DNA of 64,000 bases from Rhea pennata (taxonomy: Eukaryota > Chordata > Aves > Rheiformes > Rheidae). The stretch is from positions 61,458,703 to 61,522,702 of the forward strand of contig NC_084664.1 in the NCBI RefSeq assembly GCF_028389875.1, read 5' to 3'. Under the pieces are notes generated by a model. It saw only the letters and a list, made by a program, of their open reading frames with translations. It searched no databases and was not told the origin of the DNA. A program made the position numbers and the translations under genes. Below, in pieces: positions 1 through 12,317 of the stretch (position 1 is its first letter; each line of letters opens with the position of its first letter).

Positions 1-2008
1 CTTCTGTGCTTTTCCTACCGAGATTACTGGTGCACATAACAACCAGGCACACTGGTGGAGTTAAATGTTTAAATCACATTTTTTACAGGACTTTTGTTTC
101 TGCAGCTTGGCTTCACCCGATGACTATAATAAATACTATATTGACTCTGTCAGAGTGGTTTTGCTGTGATGCTCTGAGCAGTCTTTCCAACAGCTATTCT
201 TCTGAAATATTAAATAAGTTATTGCTTGCCAGTTACACCACCAGGGCAGCACACAGACCAAGCCTCTTGCAGACCTATAGCTTTTTTTCTGCATGTAGAG
301 CCCTTTGAAATTATGTTTGTGTTTTCACTGGGGTCCCAACTTTGTGGTCTTCAATGTGGCTTCAAAAGAATTTGATAGTAATCCTTTCGAGAGACGTCTG
401 TTGCTTGGAGTTCATCCCGTATTTGTCACTAATCCTCTCTCCTGCCAGCATGTAGGGCACTGCAAAAAAAACAAGGTTTGCAAGAGGCAATAAAGAGGTT
501 AAAGGAAAAGCAATATAAAGAACAACAGAGATTTAAAGAAAACTGTAGACTGCTCCCTCTTCCACTTCCAGACCTTTGGTATTCTTCACCATCTCTATTG
601 CAAGTATGACCATTAGCTCCTTTAATTTTAAATTTAACTCTTGCTCTTCCTTTATCTTGCTGGGGCTGTAAAAGAGTGGAATTAGCTGACATTTTAAGAT
701 ACAAGATACTGGAGAGCCAGGCAGGTATTTAAAAATACCCTTCCTAAAGACTAGGAGAGGCCCAAGACTGCCTTTCATCATTTTTTGTTAAAGCTTTGCT
801 CTAATTTTTTTAAATTTCCCAGGCACTTGAAGGATCTCTTTCTAGCTGAGCCAAATAAAGCAAATAGCAACCTGTTCCTCAGGTTCCTCAGCCATCCTCA
901 GCTACTTCAGTTATAAAATCTCGCTATCATGACAACAGCCCAGTGAGCTCTCACCTCATGCCAGCTGCCGCAGCCCTGTTGTGCAACACCCACGGCAGCT
1001 ACGCTGCCACTGCCCCCGCATTGCTTTCACCATCTCCTACCTTTAGCCCGCTTTCACTTTGCAAAGCTGTTCAAGAATTCATATGTGTTATTCGAGTAAG
1101 AGCACAGCAGCAGGGCACCCATACGGCGTCGGGTCGAAGGTCCATCCTGGTAACCTGTCTCTACGACAGGTTCCTGGGGGAAGGACCTAAGGAACAGGAC
1201 AAACATGCAAACCTTTGTTTTCCGCCTTCTAACAATGTGCAGCTTTAGGAGTTCCAGAGCTAGAGATAGTCCTTTTAAATAGTTTATAACACGTATTTCT
1301 CCCATGAATTTGTCTATTTTTGAATCTAGCTAAACTTTTGGGATCCATAGTATCCTCTGACAATGAGTTCCACAGTTTAATTAGACCATCAGTATAAAAA
1401 GTATTTTTTGTGATTTTTTTTTTAAAGCCTGACACTTCATCATTTCATTTGGTTCCTTACGATCCCTTTGCTGTCATTCATTTAGGTATGTTTCAAAACA
1501 AATCACTTTGGCTTGCCTGGAAAGGAAAGCAAATAGGGGTGTTCTGCCTCTCATGGGACTGAACTTAACAGGAATTTTGTCAATGGGAACAGCATGCACC
1601 CTATGGAGCTGAGAGCTAGAAAAAGCCCCAAAGGAAGAAGAGGGCAGAAACTATAGTTATTAATAATCATCAGGCAAAGCAGTTTTGTAAGAAAGCAGGT
1701 TATATTCCCTGCCATGCTCACAACAAACATCTGCAGCTCTCTAGCAACAGAAACACTTTACCATGGGAACATTGCTTTCCATTCTTCCCAGAAATCAAAA
1801 AGAGAGGAAAAAAAAAAAGAATTCAGTGCTTGAGAAAAGAATGCATGTGCTCTAGCCACCATCAAAAGTTCCCTTTCACAATCAACAAAATAGGTTAGAT
1901 TCCTTTCCTAAGCCATCCAGTTTGAGCCATTCATTGTTTTTCAGTTCAGTATTTCACCTGCCTCTTAATACCATGCAAATCTAATGTGCAACATTATTTT
2001 GTATCTAG
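1..2008 (+). other. ADCY1: ADCY1 intron (3' part)
   Basis: This is the right-hand part of an intron that begins outside the window. I found no coding exon in it: the upstream ADCY1 exon that should code the segment just before the first exon seen here is absent. It holds one diverged CR1 fragment and otherwise AT-rich sequence. It ends in a pyrimidine-rich stretch and an AG at 2007-2008. Confidence 0.8.
1130..1480 (+). mobile_element. CR1 LINE fragment, diverged
   Basis: From about 1130 the sequence follows the well-known sauropsid CR1 3' region. It starts with a 'ggtccatc...cctgtct' block, then 'ctcccatgaatttgtct', 'tcctctgacaatgagttcca', a T-rich stretch, and 'catttcatttggttcc'. Many substitutions and small gaps show an old, inactive copy. 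It is 5'-truncated and also lacks the extreme 3' end. Recognition is from memory of the family consensus; the boundaries are approximate. Confidence 0.8.
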
Positions 2009-2123
2009 GCTAAAAAATCAATTTATTCCCATCTGAGTACACTGGCAGATTTTGCAATAGAGATGTTTGACGTTCTTGATGAAATCAACTATCAGTCTTA
2101 CAACGACTTTGTCCTACGAGTTG
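2009..2123 (+). CDS. ADCY1: Adenylate cyclase type 1, C2-domain exon
   Basis: An internal coding exon of the calcium/calmodulin-stimulated membrane adenylate cyclase, which converts ATP to cAMP in neurons. It reads AKKSIYSHLSTLADF, then AIEMFDVLDEINYQ, then SYNDFVLRV, which is nearly identical to mammalian ADCY1 in the second cytoplasmic catalytic domain (C2). It is preceded by tatctag and followed by gtaagt. The 115 nt make 38 codons plus one base, so it ends in phase 1. That base joins the next exon to give the glycine of VGINVGP. The rest of the gene, with both transmembrane cassettes and the C1 domain, lies upstream of the window. Confidence 0.96.
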
Positions 2124-4340
2124 GTAAGTCACGTTTCTACAATTATCCCACAAGTGGAACCCTGTTGTTTGCTGGCTTTCCCTGTGCTCTCTGCAAAACA
2201 TTGCCTGTCCTGCACTCTTGAGCAAAGCTGAAAAGCCTCCTGTAGTGGAAGATGTACATCCATATAAGAAATAAACAGGTTGAAGGGTGGGCATCAGTTT
2301 TAAGGATTTTTACTTGTGTGTAGCTCTAATGTGTTTAATTAATCAAAGCGCACCTCAAAAGAAACTGCACTAATAACTTTATACAATATTCTTCATGTAC
2401 ATAGTCTTGTGACTCACATTGCTTTGCTTTGCTAAACTGCTGCAGACTGGGGCTGCTGTACTTAACTATTATGTATTCCTGCATGTGCAAAAGCTGTGTT
2501 GCCATTAAAGTGTGGTGGAATTTTTTCATCTGCAGATGTCAAATCACAAATCACCTGTCCTCTTTGTCAGGACATAGTGTGAAAAAAGATTATGATAGGG
2601 AAGACTTTTTAGTTCCAAGATGGAATTTTTGGTTGGGGAAAGCAGGAGGAGAGAGAAGAGGCTTGCTAAGGCAGTTGAAGAATCAGACTCAAGTTTTTGA
2701 ATCCTTGACATGCTTTAGTCCCCAGATTATTGTGCTGTGCTGGCAGAAGGCACTCTCAATGTCTTCTGCTGGCATTTCTCTGCTTCATATAATTAATGAA
2801 ATATTAATTAATTGATTGATTGAAAGAGAAACATGACCAGATTGATCTGGATTCAGTGAATGCTCAAGGCATATTGGGATATATGAATATTTTCCATATA
2901 TGGATGCATATTTCATTTCATTCAAGTTAAAAAAAAGAAAAAAGATATCTTGAAATTTTTTACTGGATAAGGAAGCTTTCCTGTTGAATTCTAGGCTTAG
3001 GTTTATAGTTTGAAAAGCCCTCCCTTTGATTTTTTTATTTATTTTTTTTTGTTATGCCGTTATTTTCCATATTTTTTTACTAGTCTTCCCAACTCTTTGG
3101 CTGGATGGATGCTATTTTCTCCAACAAATCAAATCTTCTGGTCTTCATGACACAGAATTCCCATATATGTTCCCTCTATATGTTATCTTATATCTTACCT
3201 TTCTGAGTCTTTTCTACCAGCCTGCTTAGAAGGTGTTTCTCCCCTTCGCTTCCATCCATCCAGCTCCTCTCCAATGGTACGTCCAGTGCTGTTTCCATTG
3301 CACTAATTTTTCTAACACAGCTAGTTTTCTCTCTCTGTATATGCTTTCATGTTTTAATTATCAGAGCTGGTTAGAGAAGGGTAAAGTGAGGTTGCTAGCT
3401 GCAGAGTAGTGTGAAAGACTGAAGATATCAAGCACAGCAGTAATACAGCATCTTTGCCCTCCCTTGCATCCTAGTAATTACATGTCCAAAATTTTTTTTA
3501 GAACTGTGTTTTAACTGGTCTTTCCAAGTATACCTGAAGGCAGAGATAGCACAAATATCTTTTCCCCCTTTTCTGTGCAACTTGCCTGGGAAATGCCTTG
3601 CACAGAGCCTCGTGTAGTATTTAGCACCTGCAGCTCTTCAGGACACACAAGAAAAGGAAACATTCCCTTTTATCTTCCAAACAGGGAGCCAAAATCATTC
3701 AGAATTATAGCAGTGAACACTGTGGTTATTAAAAAAAAAAAAAAAAAAAAAAAAAGAAAGAAAGAAAGAAAGAAAAAGATGCTTGAGTCATTTGCATGCA
3801 CTCCTCTCTACTTCCAGGGTTTTCTTGACTGACAATACGTTATCTGAGATGTCTTGTACTGATGATCAAATGAGACATGATTCCTGTACCCCAGTACTGG
3901 TGTTTCCCAGGCCACTATTTCTGTTTAGTTTGGAAAATCCCCCATTCAAAGGCTTTTGTAATAGCAACTACAGTGGAAGTCGTAGGAAGCAATTGGAGAT
4001 TTTTAACAATTTGTCCTGAACTGGTGCACAGCTAAGCTCTGCATTACTGCTACTTTTCTTCTTTTCTTAAAACAAGCAAAAAGAAAAATCCACAGATGAG
4101 CAAAACTTGTAAGTTGTCTATCATATTGCATTTCCAAGAATATCATGTTTGTTTTGTTTCTAAAGCCCTTAAAAATCCAGAAGTCCAAATGGCATTAATT
4201 TAATGTATATTATGTTCTATGACCATGAAAACTTTGAGGCACTTGTGTTAAATCTAATTTACAGGATCAATGTTTCCTTCAGATAACATGCTGTAGTTTT
4301 TGAAAGAATAACAAAAGCATTATTGTTATGATGATCTTAG
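2124..4340 (+). other. ADCY1: ADCY1 intron
   Basis: A 2.2-kb intron bounded by gtaagt and ttag. It is AT-rich. A poly-A run at 3731-3755 passes into GAAA units ending about 3778. No other feature is seen. Confidence 0.9.
3731..3778 (+). repeat. Poly-A / GAAA microsatellite
   Basis: Twenty-five A residues followed by about five GAAA units. It may be the tail of a lost retroposon, but no element body is recognisable just upstream. Confidence 0.9.
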
Positions 4341-4465
4341 GTATTAACGTCGGACCTGTAGTGGCCGGAGTCATCGGAGCCAGAAGACCGCAATATGATA
4401 TCTGGGGGAACACTGTAAATGTTGCCAGCCGAATGGATAGTACTGGAGTACAGGGGAAAATTCAG
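4341..4465 (+). CDS. ADCY1: Adenylate cyclase type 1, C2 active-site exon
   Basis: Codes [20 protein letters not shown], then [15 protein letters not shown], then GVQGKIQ, the most conserved part of the C2 half of the catalytic core. From knowledge of the family, the Asp of YDIWG contacts the adenine ring, and the Asn and Arg of VNVASR bind the nucleotide and stabilise the transition state. All three are present, so the enzyme should be active. The exon is 125 nt (two bases completing the split glycine codon plus 41 codons). It is flanked by atcttag and gtgagt and ends in phase 0. Confidence 0.97.
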
Positions 4466-5343
4466 GTGAGTGCATTCTGAGAGCATTTTGCAAGCTTTAT
4501 GTACTTCCTGGTTCATATGTGGTTACATTTTCAAGACTGCTTAGAAAATTCAGCCTCACTTGATGTTGTGGTTTTATGAAAAGGACAACACTCTCCAAAT
4601 GATTCAGGCATCAGAGGTATAGTTATTTTCCATTATATATGCTTCACTACTTGGAGGCGATGAAATCCTCAGATAAATCATTTCCCATCCAAAGAAACAG
4701 ATTTGACATTTAATTCTCTGCTGCATTTTATTCGGTTGGAGGCAAGCCTGGGAATGCCAACACTGCATGGGCCAGTTCTTGAGCTGCAGGAATTTTGCCT
4801 GAATAAAGACTACAAGGAAAGGAGCTATGTCCATTTGCATCCTGCTGCATTTTATGTAGCTTTAAGAATTCTTAGGATACTTTGGATCAGAGGGGCTACA
4901 GAGTCAGAGGACGTTACTGGTATACTGGAGCTTGGCTAGAAGTAATGCTACACTTCTGAAAATCTCAATGAACTTTTGGAGTCTTTTATCCAAAATACCT
5001 GTTTTGTCTCCTAAAATTTCTTCCGGAGTAAGTTAAGCTCACTGGAGTTGATCCAACCTACAACAGTAGAGAATATGGCTACATGTTTCTGATGGATGGA
5101 GCTTAGTTTGACTTTGTAATTATTTAGCTTAAGACCGAAAGTTTTGCTTCTCAGATTCCAGTTTTGTATATACTTAATTCCTTAAGAAAATTCTCGGTAA
5201 ACCAATGAACAGCAGTAGTTGCTTATTCATTCTGCTCCATGTGTTTCATGAAGCAGAAGTAAAGCAGAGAGAGTTTGGGCAGTTCTAGGATTAACCTTAT
5301 ATGAATAGAGAAAACCTAATAGCTCTTTATTTTCTGTCTTCAG
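4466..5343 (+). other. ADCY1: ADCY1 last intron
   Basis: An 878-nt intron ending in a tttctgtcttcag acceptor. Around 4785-4825 the words 'gaattttgcctgaataaa' and 'gactacaagga' resemble a worn, widely dispersed sauropsid repeat, but the piece is too short to name. Confidence 0.85.
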
Positions 5344-5682
5344 GTGACAGAAGAAGTTCAGCGGATATTAAAGAGGTGCAGTTATGAATTTGTTTGCCGG
5401 GGTAAAGTCAGTGTAAAGGGAAAAGGCGAAATGTTGACCTATTTCCTGGAAGGAAAAGCCAATGGGAATAATTCACAAACACGATCTTTAAACTTAGAGC
5501 GGAAAATGTACCCTTATGGGAGAGCAAACATTCAAACAAAACTGGGCACCAGCTGTCCATCGGTGTCCTCAGTTGCTGGCTTTACTACAAAAGCTGGGCT
5601 TGGAGCAGCTCAAGCGTCTGCTACTCACACAAATCAAACACTACATTATCTTCCTTCTGTGCCAGCTGTGAAGGAGGCGTAG
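5344..5682 (+). CDS. ADCY1: Adenylate cyclase type 1, last coding exon
   Basis: Starts VTEEVQRILKRCSYEFVCRG and continues KVSVKGKGEMLTYFLEG, the end of the C2 domain, with the KVSVKGKGEM block shared by membrane cyclases. A divergent cytoplasmic tail of about 75 residues follows (NNSQTRSLNLERKMYPYGRA and onward), ending in PAVKEA and TAG at 5680-5682. Mammalian ADCY1 has the same SQTRSL start and a KEA end, so the reading frame is complete. The middle of the tail is Ser/Thr-rich and differs from mammals. The exon opens in phase 0 directly after the acceptor; its first codon, GTG, is internal Val and not a start. Confidence 0.97.
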   Translation: MTEEVQRILKRCSYEFVCRGKVSVKGKGEMLTYFLEGKANGNNSQTRSLNLERKMYPYGRANIQTKLGTSCPSVSSVAGFTTKAGLGAAQASATHTNQTLHYLPSVPAVKEA

Positions 5683-8600
5683 AGCAAAGGCGGTTTGGTT
5701 GTGCCATTTGCAGTGAACTTGGAGAGCAGTGGTTGCCTGAATTTTTTACCAAGAGGTCAGAGGTCGTAGGCCATGGCATGAACCAAGGACCACTACAACC
5801 CAACCAAAGAGAACTGGGGGGCTGTGTAATGAACTCTTGGGATGGAACATATAAGGGCTAGCAATTCTGTTAGGAAAAGTCAAAACCTGATTTTCTGGAA
5901 ATAAGGAGTATTTTCTTGGCATTTTTAAAGGGTATGTGAAAAAAATTGAGACAAACGTGCAAGCAATTCTTTACGTGTGTGTGTATATATATGTTTTAAT
6001 CTATATATGCACAAACACTCCTACGTAGACTTAATAGAGATTTATATATATAAATATAAAAAATGTATTTATTTACACAACCACCTGCAATGACATAGCA
6101 AAGAGATTTCTCTTCCTGTCATAGTCAGCACTGTTTGGTCTGAGATTAGAAAAGCTGCATTTAGCTGGAGAGTGTAGGGCAGCTGGAAGCTCTCCGGGGC
6201 TATAGCAAGAATTAAAGAAACTATGCTGCCAGTGCTTGAATTCAAGCAATGAAAACTTATCAGTGACAGATTAATGAGGGTTGGATTCAGCTAACTGATA
6301 AATCCAATGTATTTTTTTAAATTCTACTTGCATGCGCCAAAAACTTTGAAAATTTTCCAATTCAAATAATAACATGAGGATATGAAGTAGATAAATGACA
6401 AGGCTTAAAATTTTGTGAAGATAGCAATAGCTATTCTTGCGGTTAAAAAAAAAAAAAAAAAAAAGTTGATGATAAAGTTTTAAAAGTTGCTTCTTCTTCA
6501 CAGCTCATTTGATTCTGTGAGACAAAAATGCCAGCCTGGCAACACAGCAATATGCTTACAAAATATAGAAACATTCCTTCCTTCTTTACATTCAATGCCA
6601 ATATTTTTGAAGAGTAGAAGGATGGTATTATTTCAGACTTTTACAAACAGCATAGGTCCTTGGGCTCAGTTACAGCTGCACCTTTTTAAACAACTCAAAG
6701 AGTAGTCCTATACTGGTGACAAACATACTGTTGTTAGGCTTGTGATAGTTGTATGTTTGCCAATATACTTTCTTCTTAATTGATTTTTAAATTGATGCCA
6801 CATTTTTATTATATCTTGATTCTACCCAGGCTCCTTCTTCAAAGTTGTACAATTATAGAAAGTTACAATTCTGAGAAACAAGCACAGTCAAACTCTGCCC
6901 AAAAGAGGAGCATATTGGTAAACTTGCCAGGAGAGTGAGGGCTGCTCTTCATCTGCATAAAAGGGAATATATTTTGACTGCTTTTCCTTTAATGTAGCCC
7001 ACATCCCATTGAGCGTGGTTTCATCTTGAAATGCTGATGTGGATGTGAAACGTGGAGTGCAGCTCCGTAGTTGAGGTGAGAGCAGTCCCAGGTCATCCTG
7101 TCAAGGATGGCTGGCAGTGTGGTCCAAGGACTGCTGCCGTAAGGTCCTTGTGGGGATACACAAGCTGACCAGCCTTGCTGCTTTCCAAAAGAAAAGAAAA
7201 GCTTTACTTTGCCTAAAAAAAAGGTAAAACTTCCATTTAGCTGAAAAAAGAAGTCTTCAATATACAATATACAATACTGCACTATACAGTTGACAGCTTG
7301 CATGTCCTAGGTGTTACCTTCCCATTCAGTGAGCCTATTTTGTTAACTGATTTCAGTGGAAAGAGGGTTCTGGGTGTGAGTCTCCTGCCATCAGCTTTTT
7401 TTTTCTTCTTTTCTTTCCTTCTTTCTTTTTTTTCTTTTTTTTTGAATCAGTCACTGTTTATGTTTTACATATATGCAAAATGTTATGTCAATAGATGCAA
7501 AGCATTAAAGAAAAGCTGCAGTTTTCAGTTCCCATATAGCCATGTCAGGTAGCTACGGGGTTCTACAATCATTGAGCAGGGTGTTTAACTGACTGTCAGC
7601 TAGATGCTTCATTACAAAACCAGCAAAATTAGTATTGTAATTAGAGTGAGTTGAGGAAACTGAGGATTGATTCCTAGCTGTACTAGGTGTATGCACCCTG
7701 GCTGACCTGCAGAAAGTCACTGAATTTCTTTATTTCCCAAGAATCTATCCAATTCACAAGCATTCTTCTAGAATAATTAAATTCTGGTTTTGAGGCATTT
7801 AGAGTCATTTAAATAAACACACTTATAGAACATACATTTAAAAGAGCGAGTATTTGCTAATTAAACTGAATAAATGTTATCCACATAATGGACACAGCAT
7901 ATTTTATGTTTTCTAATAGCTTTGTAAGAACTAAACCAACCCACAGTAAGTCAAATATTTAACTAAAATGGAAATTATTATGTGCAATAGCATTAATCAT
8001 CTAACTGCACTCACAAAGAGCCCAAGTCACACAATCTGCGGATCGTGGACTTCTCTGATGATAATTAAGCTTTATTTTTACATGTACTGTTATCACAAAA
8101 CATCTTTGGATCCTAGGTGTAGGTCAAGTAGTACATGACCACACAGGTAAAATATAGTCATTGAATCCCTGTGAAAAGCTTACAATGAGAGTATTTTTTT
8201 TGTTATTTTTAAATGCGTCCAAAACAGAGATATATTGCCGTTGTTTCATGTATCACTAAACTGACAGTGAATTTTTCCCTTTGCTAATATTTTGGGGACT
8301 GTTCTGCAAAGCCAGTTAACAATACAGTGGCATGTGGCAGATGCCTCAAAAACTGCAACATGGATATGTCAGACCTACTACTTTCAGCTGTCACTAATGC
8401 AACAGCAGTTTTACTGGAAGAATTTTTGTGCGTTTTGTCCGGGTCTTGATAAACTCCTACCCATCACAGGAACAAGAAAGCTTGAGACTCATTCCCAGTC
8501 TAGTCCTCGAGTAAGGTTAGTGTGGGAAGTCATGAAACAAGGTAAAAGGTGCTGGTGGAATCACTCAGAACTTTTTTCTAGACCTGATCCTCCTCTCCAA

Positions 8601-10029
8601 CAGTCGAATAAGACATGTGTCTTCTGTAAGGGCGATTTTCATGTTGAATGGAAGGGATGAGACAGAGGCAGTCTTGGGTCAGCTCCTCACAAGAGTCCCT
8701 TTGCAGGAGATTGTTGCTTCTGGAGTAGGGTGTGTGGACCAGGATGGGTTCTGGAGCCACAGCCGCTGCAGATGGCACGGACTAGCTGGGACCACTGGCA
8801 GAGGTGGATTTGGAGTCAAGCTCAAGCCTTTGTTTGCTTGAGTCCTAGCCTTAACATTTTCAGATTGCTGTTGATGTTGTTGCTGTTTTGGCCACAGGGA
8901 GAACTATGTTTTCCCTATTTCTTTGTAGCCCAGGACTGAGCAGTGCAGAATCACAAAAAATTTCAGCCAAGACACAAATGAATAAAAAGCCATAGAAAGT
9001 GTTTAGCAGCTGTTCCAGCAGGGAAGACTAAACATGCACTGAAATCTTGATATAATAAAGCTGTGCTCTTTATTTCCCTCCCTATTCTTGTAATTTTTTC
9101 TTCATTTCATTTTTTGTGTACATTTGTTTTATTTCAACTCTCATATGATGGCTTTAAATGACAGATTTAATCTCTCTTCTCTTTCACATTCTTGATATCT
9201 CTAGCAAATTTTATTTAAGGAAAGGAAAGAGATGATAATAATAATAACAATAACAATAATTCTGTGATTCTTTGTAATTCTGATAACCCCAAAAATGCAT
9301 ATTATCTACCAAATTTGAGACGCTGGTCCTAACATCTCTATTGATAATTGGCTGAAGATAATATGTGGCCTGCTTTAATACCAGTGAAAACAATCTGAAA
9401 TAGTTCCTTGGAGTTTTGTAGGATTTGGCTCTGGCCCGCCTTAACGCATGCAATCGTGTTCCCTATATTGCATTCGTTAATTTTCTGGTCAAGCTTTGTA
9501 ACTTTTGACTGGGTGATCTTGCTGTAGCCCCAGCAAGGGGTCACTTCTGCCCCACAGAGCCCCAGACGCCCTCACTTCTAACTGAGGGTGGCTACCTGGA
9601 TGTATCATGGGCAGAACAGCCTCCTGCATTTCTGTTTAATCTTTTGTGCAGCTGCCAGCTTGAAACAACGGATACGAGCCCTACAACAAAGTGGTGCCAT
9701 TACGGCAAGTTAACGTCTGTCAGTAGCAAGCACAATATTTCACATTGGTTTGCACGTTTTCTCTTTAAGATAATAGTAATAAATGAAGTCTTTTGTTCTT
9801 TATATAAGCAGATAAGTATCAGAGATCTTCAAACTTACTTCACTGTCTTGGGAGCTAATTTCAAAATGTTCCTATGCTACCTTTATCTTTAAATGATTTT
9901 TTAATTACTATTCTACTGCTGAGATTACAACCTGTCATTCAGCTGAATTACTGGCTAGATATTTCGAAACATTTTGTGTTTGCATTGACTAGAAAGCTAT
10001 TCTGTCCAGCCTGTACAATGCTTTTTTTT

Positions 10030-10560
10030 TGTAGCGGCTTCCACGGTCTTCGCCGAAACGCGCGCAAGTTCGCCCGTACTTCTCTCTCTAGGTGAGACTG
10101 AGCGCCAAACGGTTCAGCTCCTTAGGGCTGAACCTCCGTTCCTTACAGACCCGCAAGGCCTGCGGACATCGCCCAGAGCTTAGCACGGTGAGGAAAGTCA
10201 GGATTTGAACTTCTGTAGGCAAAATTCTGCTTTGGGTTACAGTGACGCCTCACCGTGGTACTGGTCCGAGGTCACCGTACTGTAACCCAGACTAGATGAT
10301 GAGCCTGAGTCTCTTTCCCGCTTTTGCCTATAATGTAGCGGTAAGGCAAAAGAAAGTCCTCGAGAGTCACTGTAAGAAAACAGCGTATGATCTGTGCCAT
10401 TTCAGCGCTTTGAGGAGTCTGAACACATTAGTGAGCAGTGTGAATCATTTTCATTTGTTGACTACCGGCTTGTAGCAGAAACGAAGCATTTTCTCTACAT
10501 CAGCAAGTCCAGATTCTGTACGCGTTCTGCCCAGACAGAAGGACTATTTAGCCATACTGT
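10030..10560 (+). other. CpG-rich hairpin-forming patch in ADCY1 3' UTR
   Basis: This stretch stands out from its AT-rich surroundings by dense CpG (for example gccgaaacgcgcgcaagttc) and by successive inverted repeats. Hairpin A at 10111-10134 has an 8-bp stem, GGTTCAGC with GCTGAACC. Hairpin B at 10234-10288 has a 10-bp outer stem, GGGTTACAGT with ACTGTAACCC, and inner pairs ACG/CGT, CCTC/GAGG and ACC/GGT. Hairpin C at 10321-10352 has a 9-bp stem, CTTTTGCCT with AGGCAAAAG. No long reading frame fits. It could be a structured UTR element, a small non-coding RNA gene or a regulatory island. Confidence 0.6.
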
Positions 10561-11179
10561 TCTTTCAAGTTAGAGTTTTGTATTACAGTGAAAACCAACA
10601 TTTTTTAATTTGTGATAAACTGTATTATAATGCCTTATTTATTTTTAATCTTGTACAGTGTTACAAAACAACAAAAAAAACATTGGCCTTTCATGTATTA
10701 TTCACTTTAAAAGATGTATTGTATGAAATTTTGTAAATAGTTTTAGCTCTGACAGGTAATTGCATGTACACTTGTATAAAAAGATGCAAAAAGGCACACT
10801 TTTAACAAATGTTAATGATTTTTGTAACAGACATTTTACATGTGCATGGAGATTATAAATCCTTTGGAAATGGACGTCCCTTTGCTTTCCCTTGCAATCT
10901 ACTGCATGCCACTCATGCCTGACTTCAGTAAAACAAAACAAAACTGTACGTTTTCCTAAATGTTTTTGACATATCACTTCTGGCACAGAGTTAAATTCAC
11001 TAGTTGCATGTGCGTTCAGCAAAAAAAAAAAATCAAAATGCAAACAGCAAAATAAGAAGAAAACAATTTAATGATCTTGATCTGCCAATCTCAGTGTTCC
11101 AAGGTCCATAATACAGTATATGAAATGTGTTATCAACATCTATGCTATCTTTATAAGGTACCTTTTGGTCGTTAGAAGC

Positions 11180-11185
11180 AATAAA
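11180..11185 (+). promoter_or_regulatory. ADCY1: Candidate proximal poly(A) signal
   Basis: AATAAA; a second copy lies at 11559-11564. Either could end a shorter ADCY1 transcript of about 5.5-6 kb of 3' UTR. Confidence 0.35.
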
Positions 11186-11480
11186 CTCTATTTACTGTAA
11201 TATAAAAAGCAAGCAGATATTCTAGTTCATAATGGTGTAATATCTGATATTCAGTGGGTACTCTCTGATACTGCATTTGATGTAGTATAATCATCAAGGA
11301 GAAGGACCAGATGTCAAATCCATCATTGCTGTATGCAGGTGCAACGCTATTAAAGGTAAAGGAGGTGAATTTGGCCCATTGATGTTACCCAGAGTATATT
11401 TTTAATGTGGTAATAAGTTATTGTATCTGAAAAGTGCACAATGCAAAAATAGATTCTTTTCCTAGATATATAGCTATATA

Positions 11481-11482
<2 letters not shown>

Positions 11483-11511
<29 letters not shown>
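11483..11511 (+). repeat. (AT)n microsatellite
   Basis: Fourteen AT units, preceded by related interrupted TA steps from about 11467. Confidence 0.95.
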
Positions 11512-11514
<3 letters not shown>

Positions 11515-12285
11515 CATTTTAATGCCTTATTTTTGTTAGCTTCTTGATTCGTTTTCCAAATAAATTGTATTCCTAAACAAAAAGTATTGAACAGAACTTC
11601 TAGGAGACATTCACTGGGTTCTCTGGCTTTGAGTCCCTTAGATATCATAGTGGAGCCCAGAGCTGGAGCCTGACATCAGTTAATGATATGGGAATAACAG
11701 ATCAGTATCCAGTCTTCTAGCTGATTCTTACCGTATTGCTGCTAAACAAAACTTCAAATTATGAAGATATTTTACATGCATCATTTTTACAGTTATCATA
11801 TCTATGTCGCTACAGCAGGAGACTACCCAAATGTTTGCTGCATGATAATTCAGGAGTATTGTAGAAGCTTAATGCAGGGGTTGGTTGCAGGGGAGAAGGG
11901 TGTGGACAGTGAGTACTGTCTGCTATGGATTAACAAGAGCTGCTTATGTTTTACAGATTTTAGTGTTACAACAGGACTTACAAATCCTCTAATTTGTTTA
12001 GTTAAATTAATCAGATGACTCGGTGCTTAATAAAGCAGTACAGTTTCTGCAAGTAACCTTGTCATCAGACGTTAAGATGTAGATTTATACACTATGTCTC
12101 AGTTGGCTGCATACAAGAACCATTACCTTGTGTTGATGATTGGCTTCATACAGCAGTTCAGGGTTTCTAACAGTCATAAATTAATTCCTCTCAAATTCAG
12201 TGAGTTTTGAATTTCAATGTGGCATAAGTGTTGTGACTAATGACAATCTGCTTCTGTAGCCCGACCCAGTTTATGATTGGCTTTT

Positions 12286-12291
<6 letters not shown>

Positions 12292-12317
<26 letters not shown>
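12292..12317 (+). repeat. Poly-T run
   Basis: Twenty-six consecutive T residues; no retroposon body recognised next to it. Confidence 0.95.
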
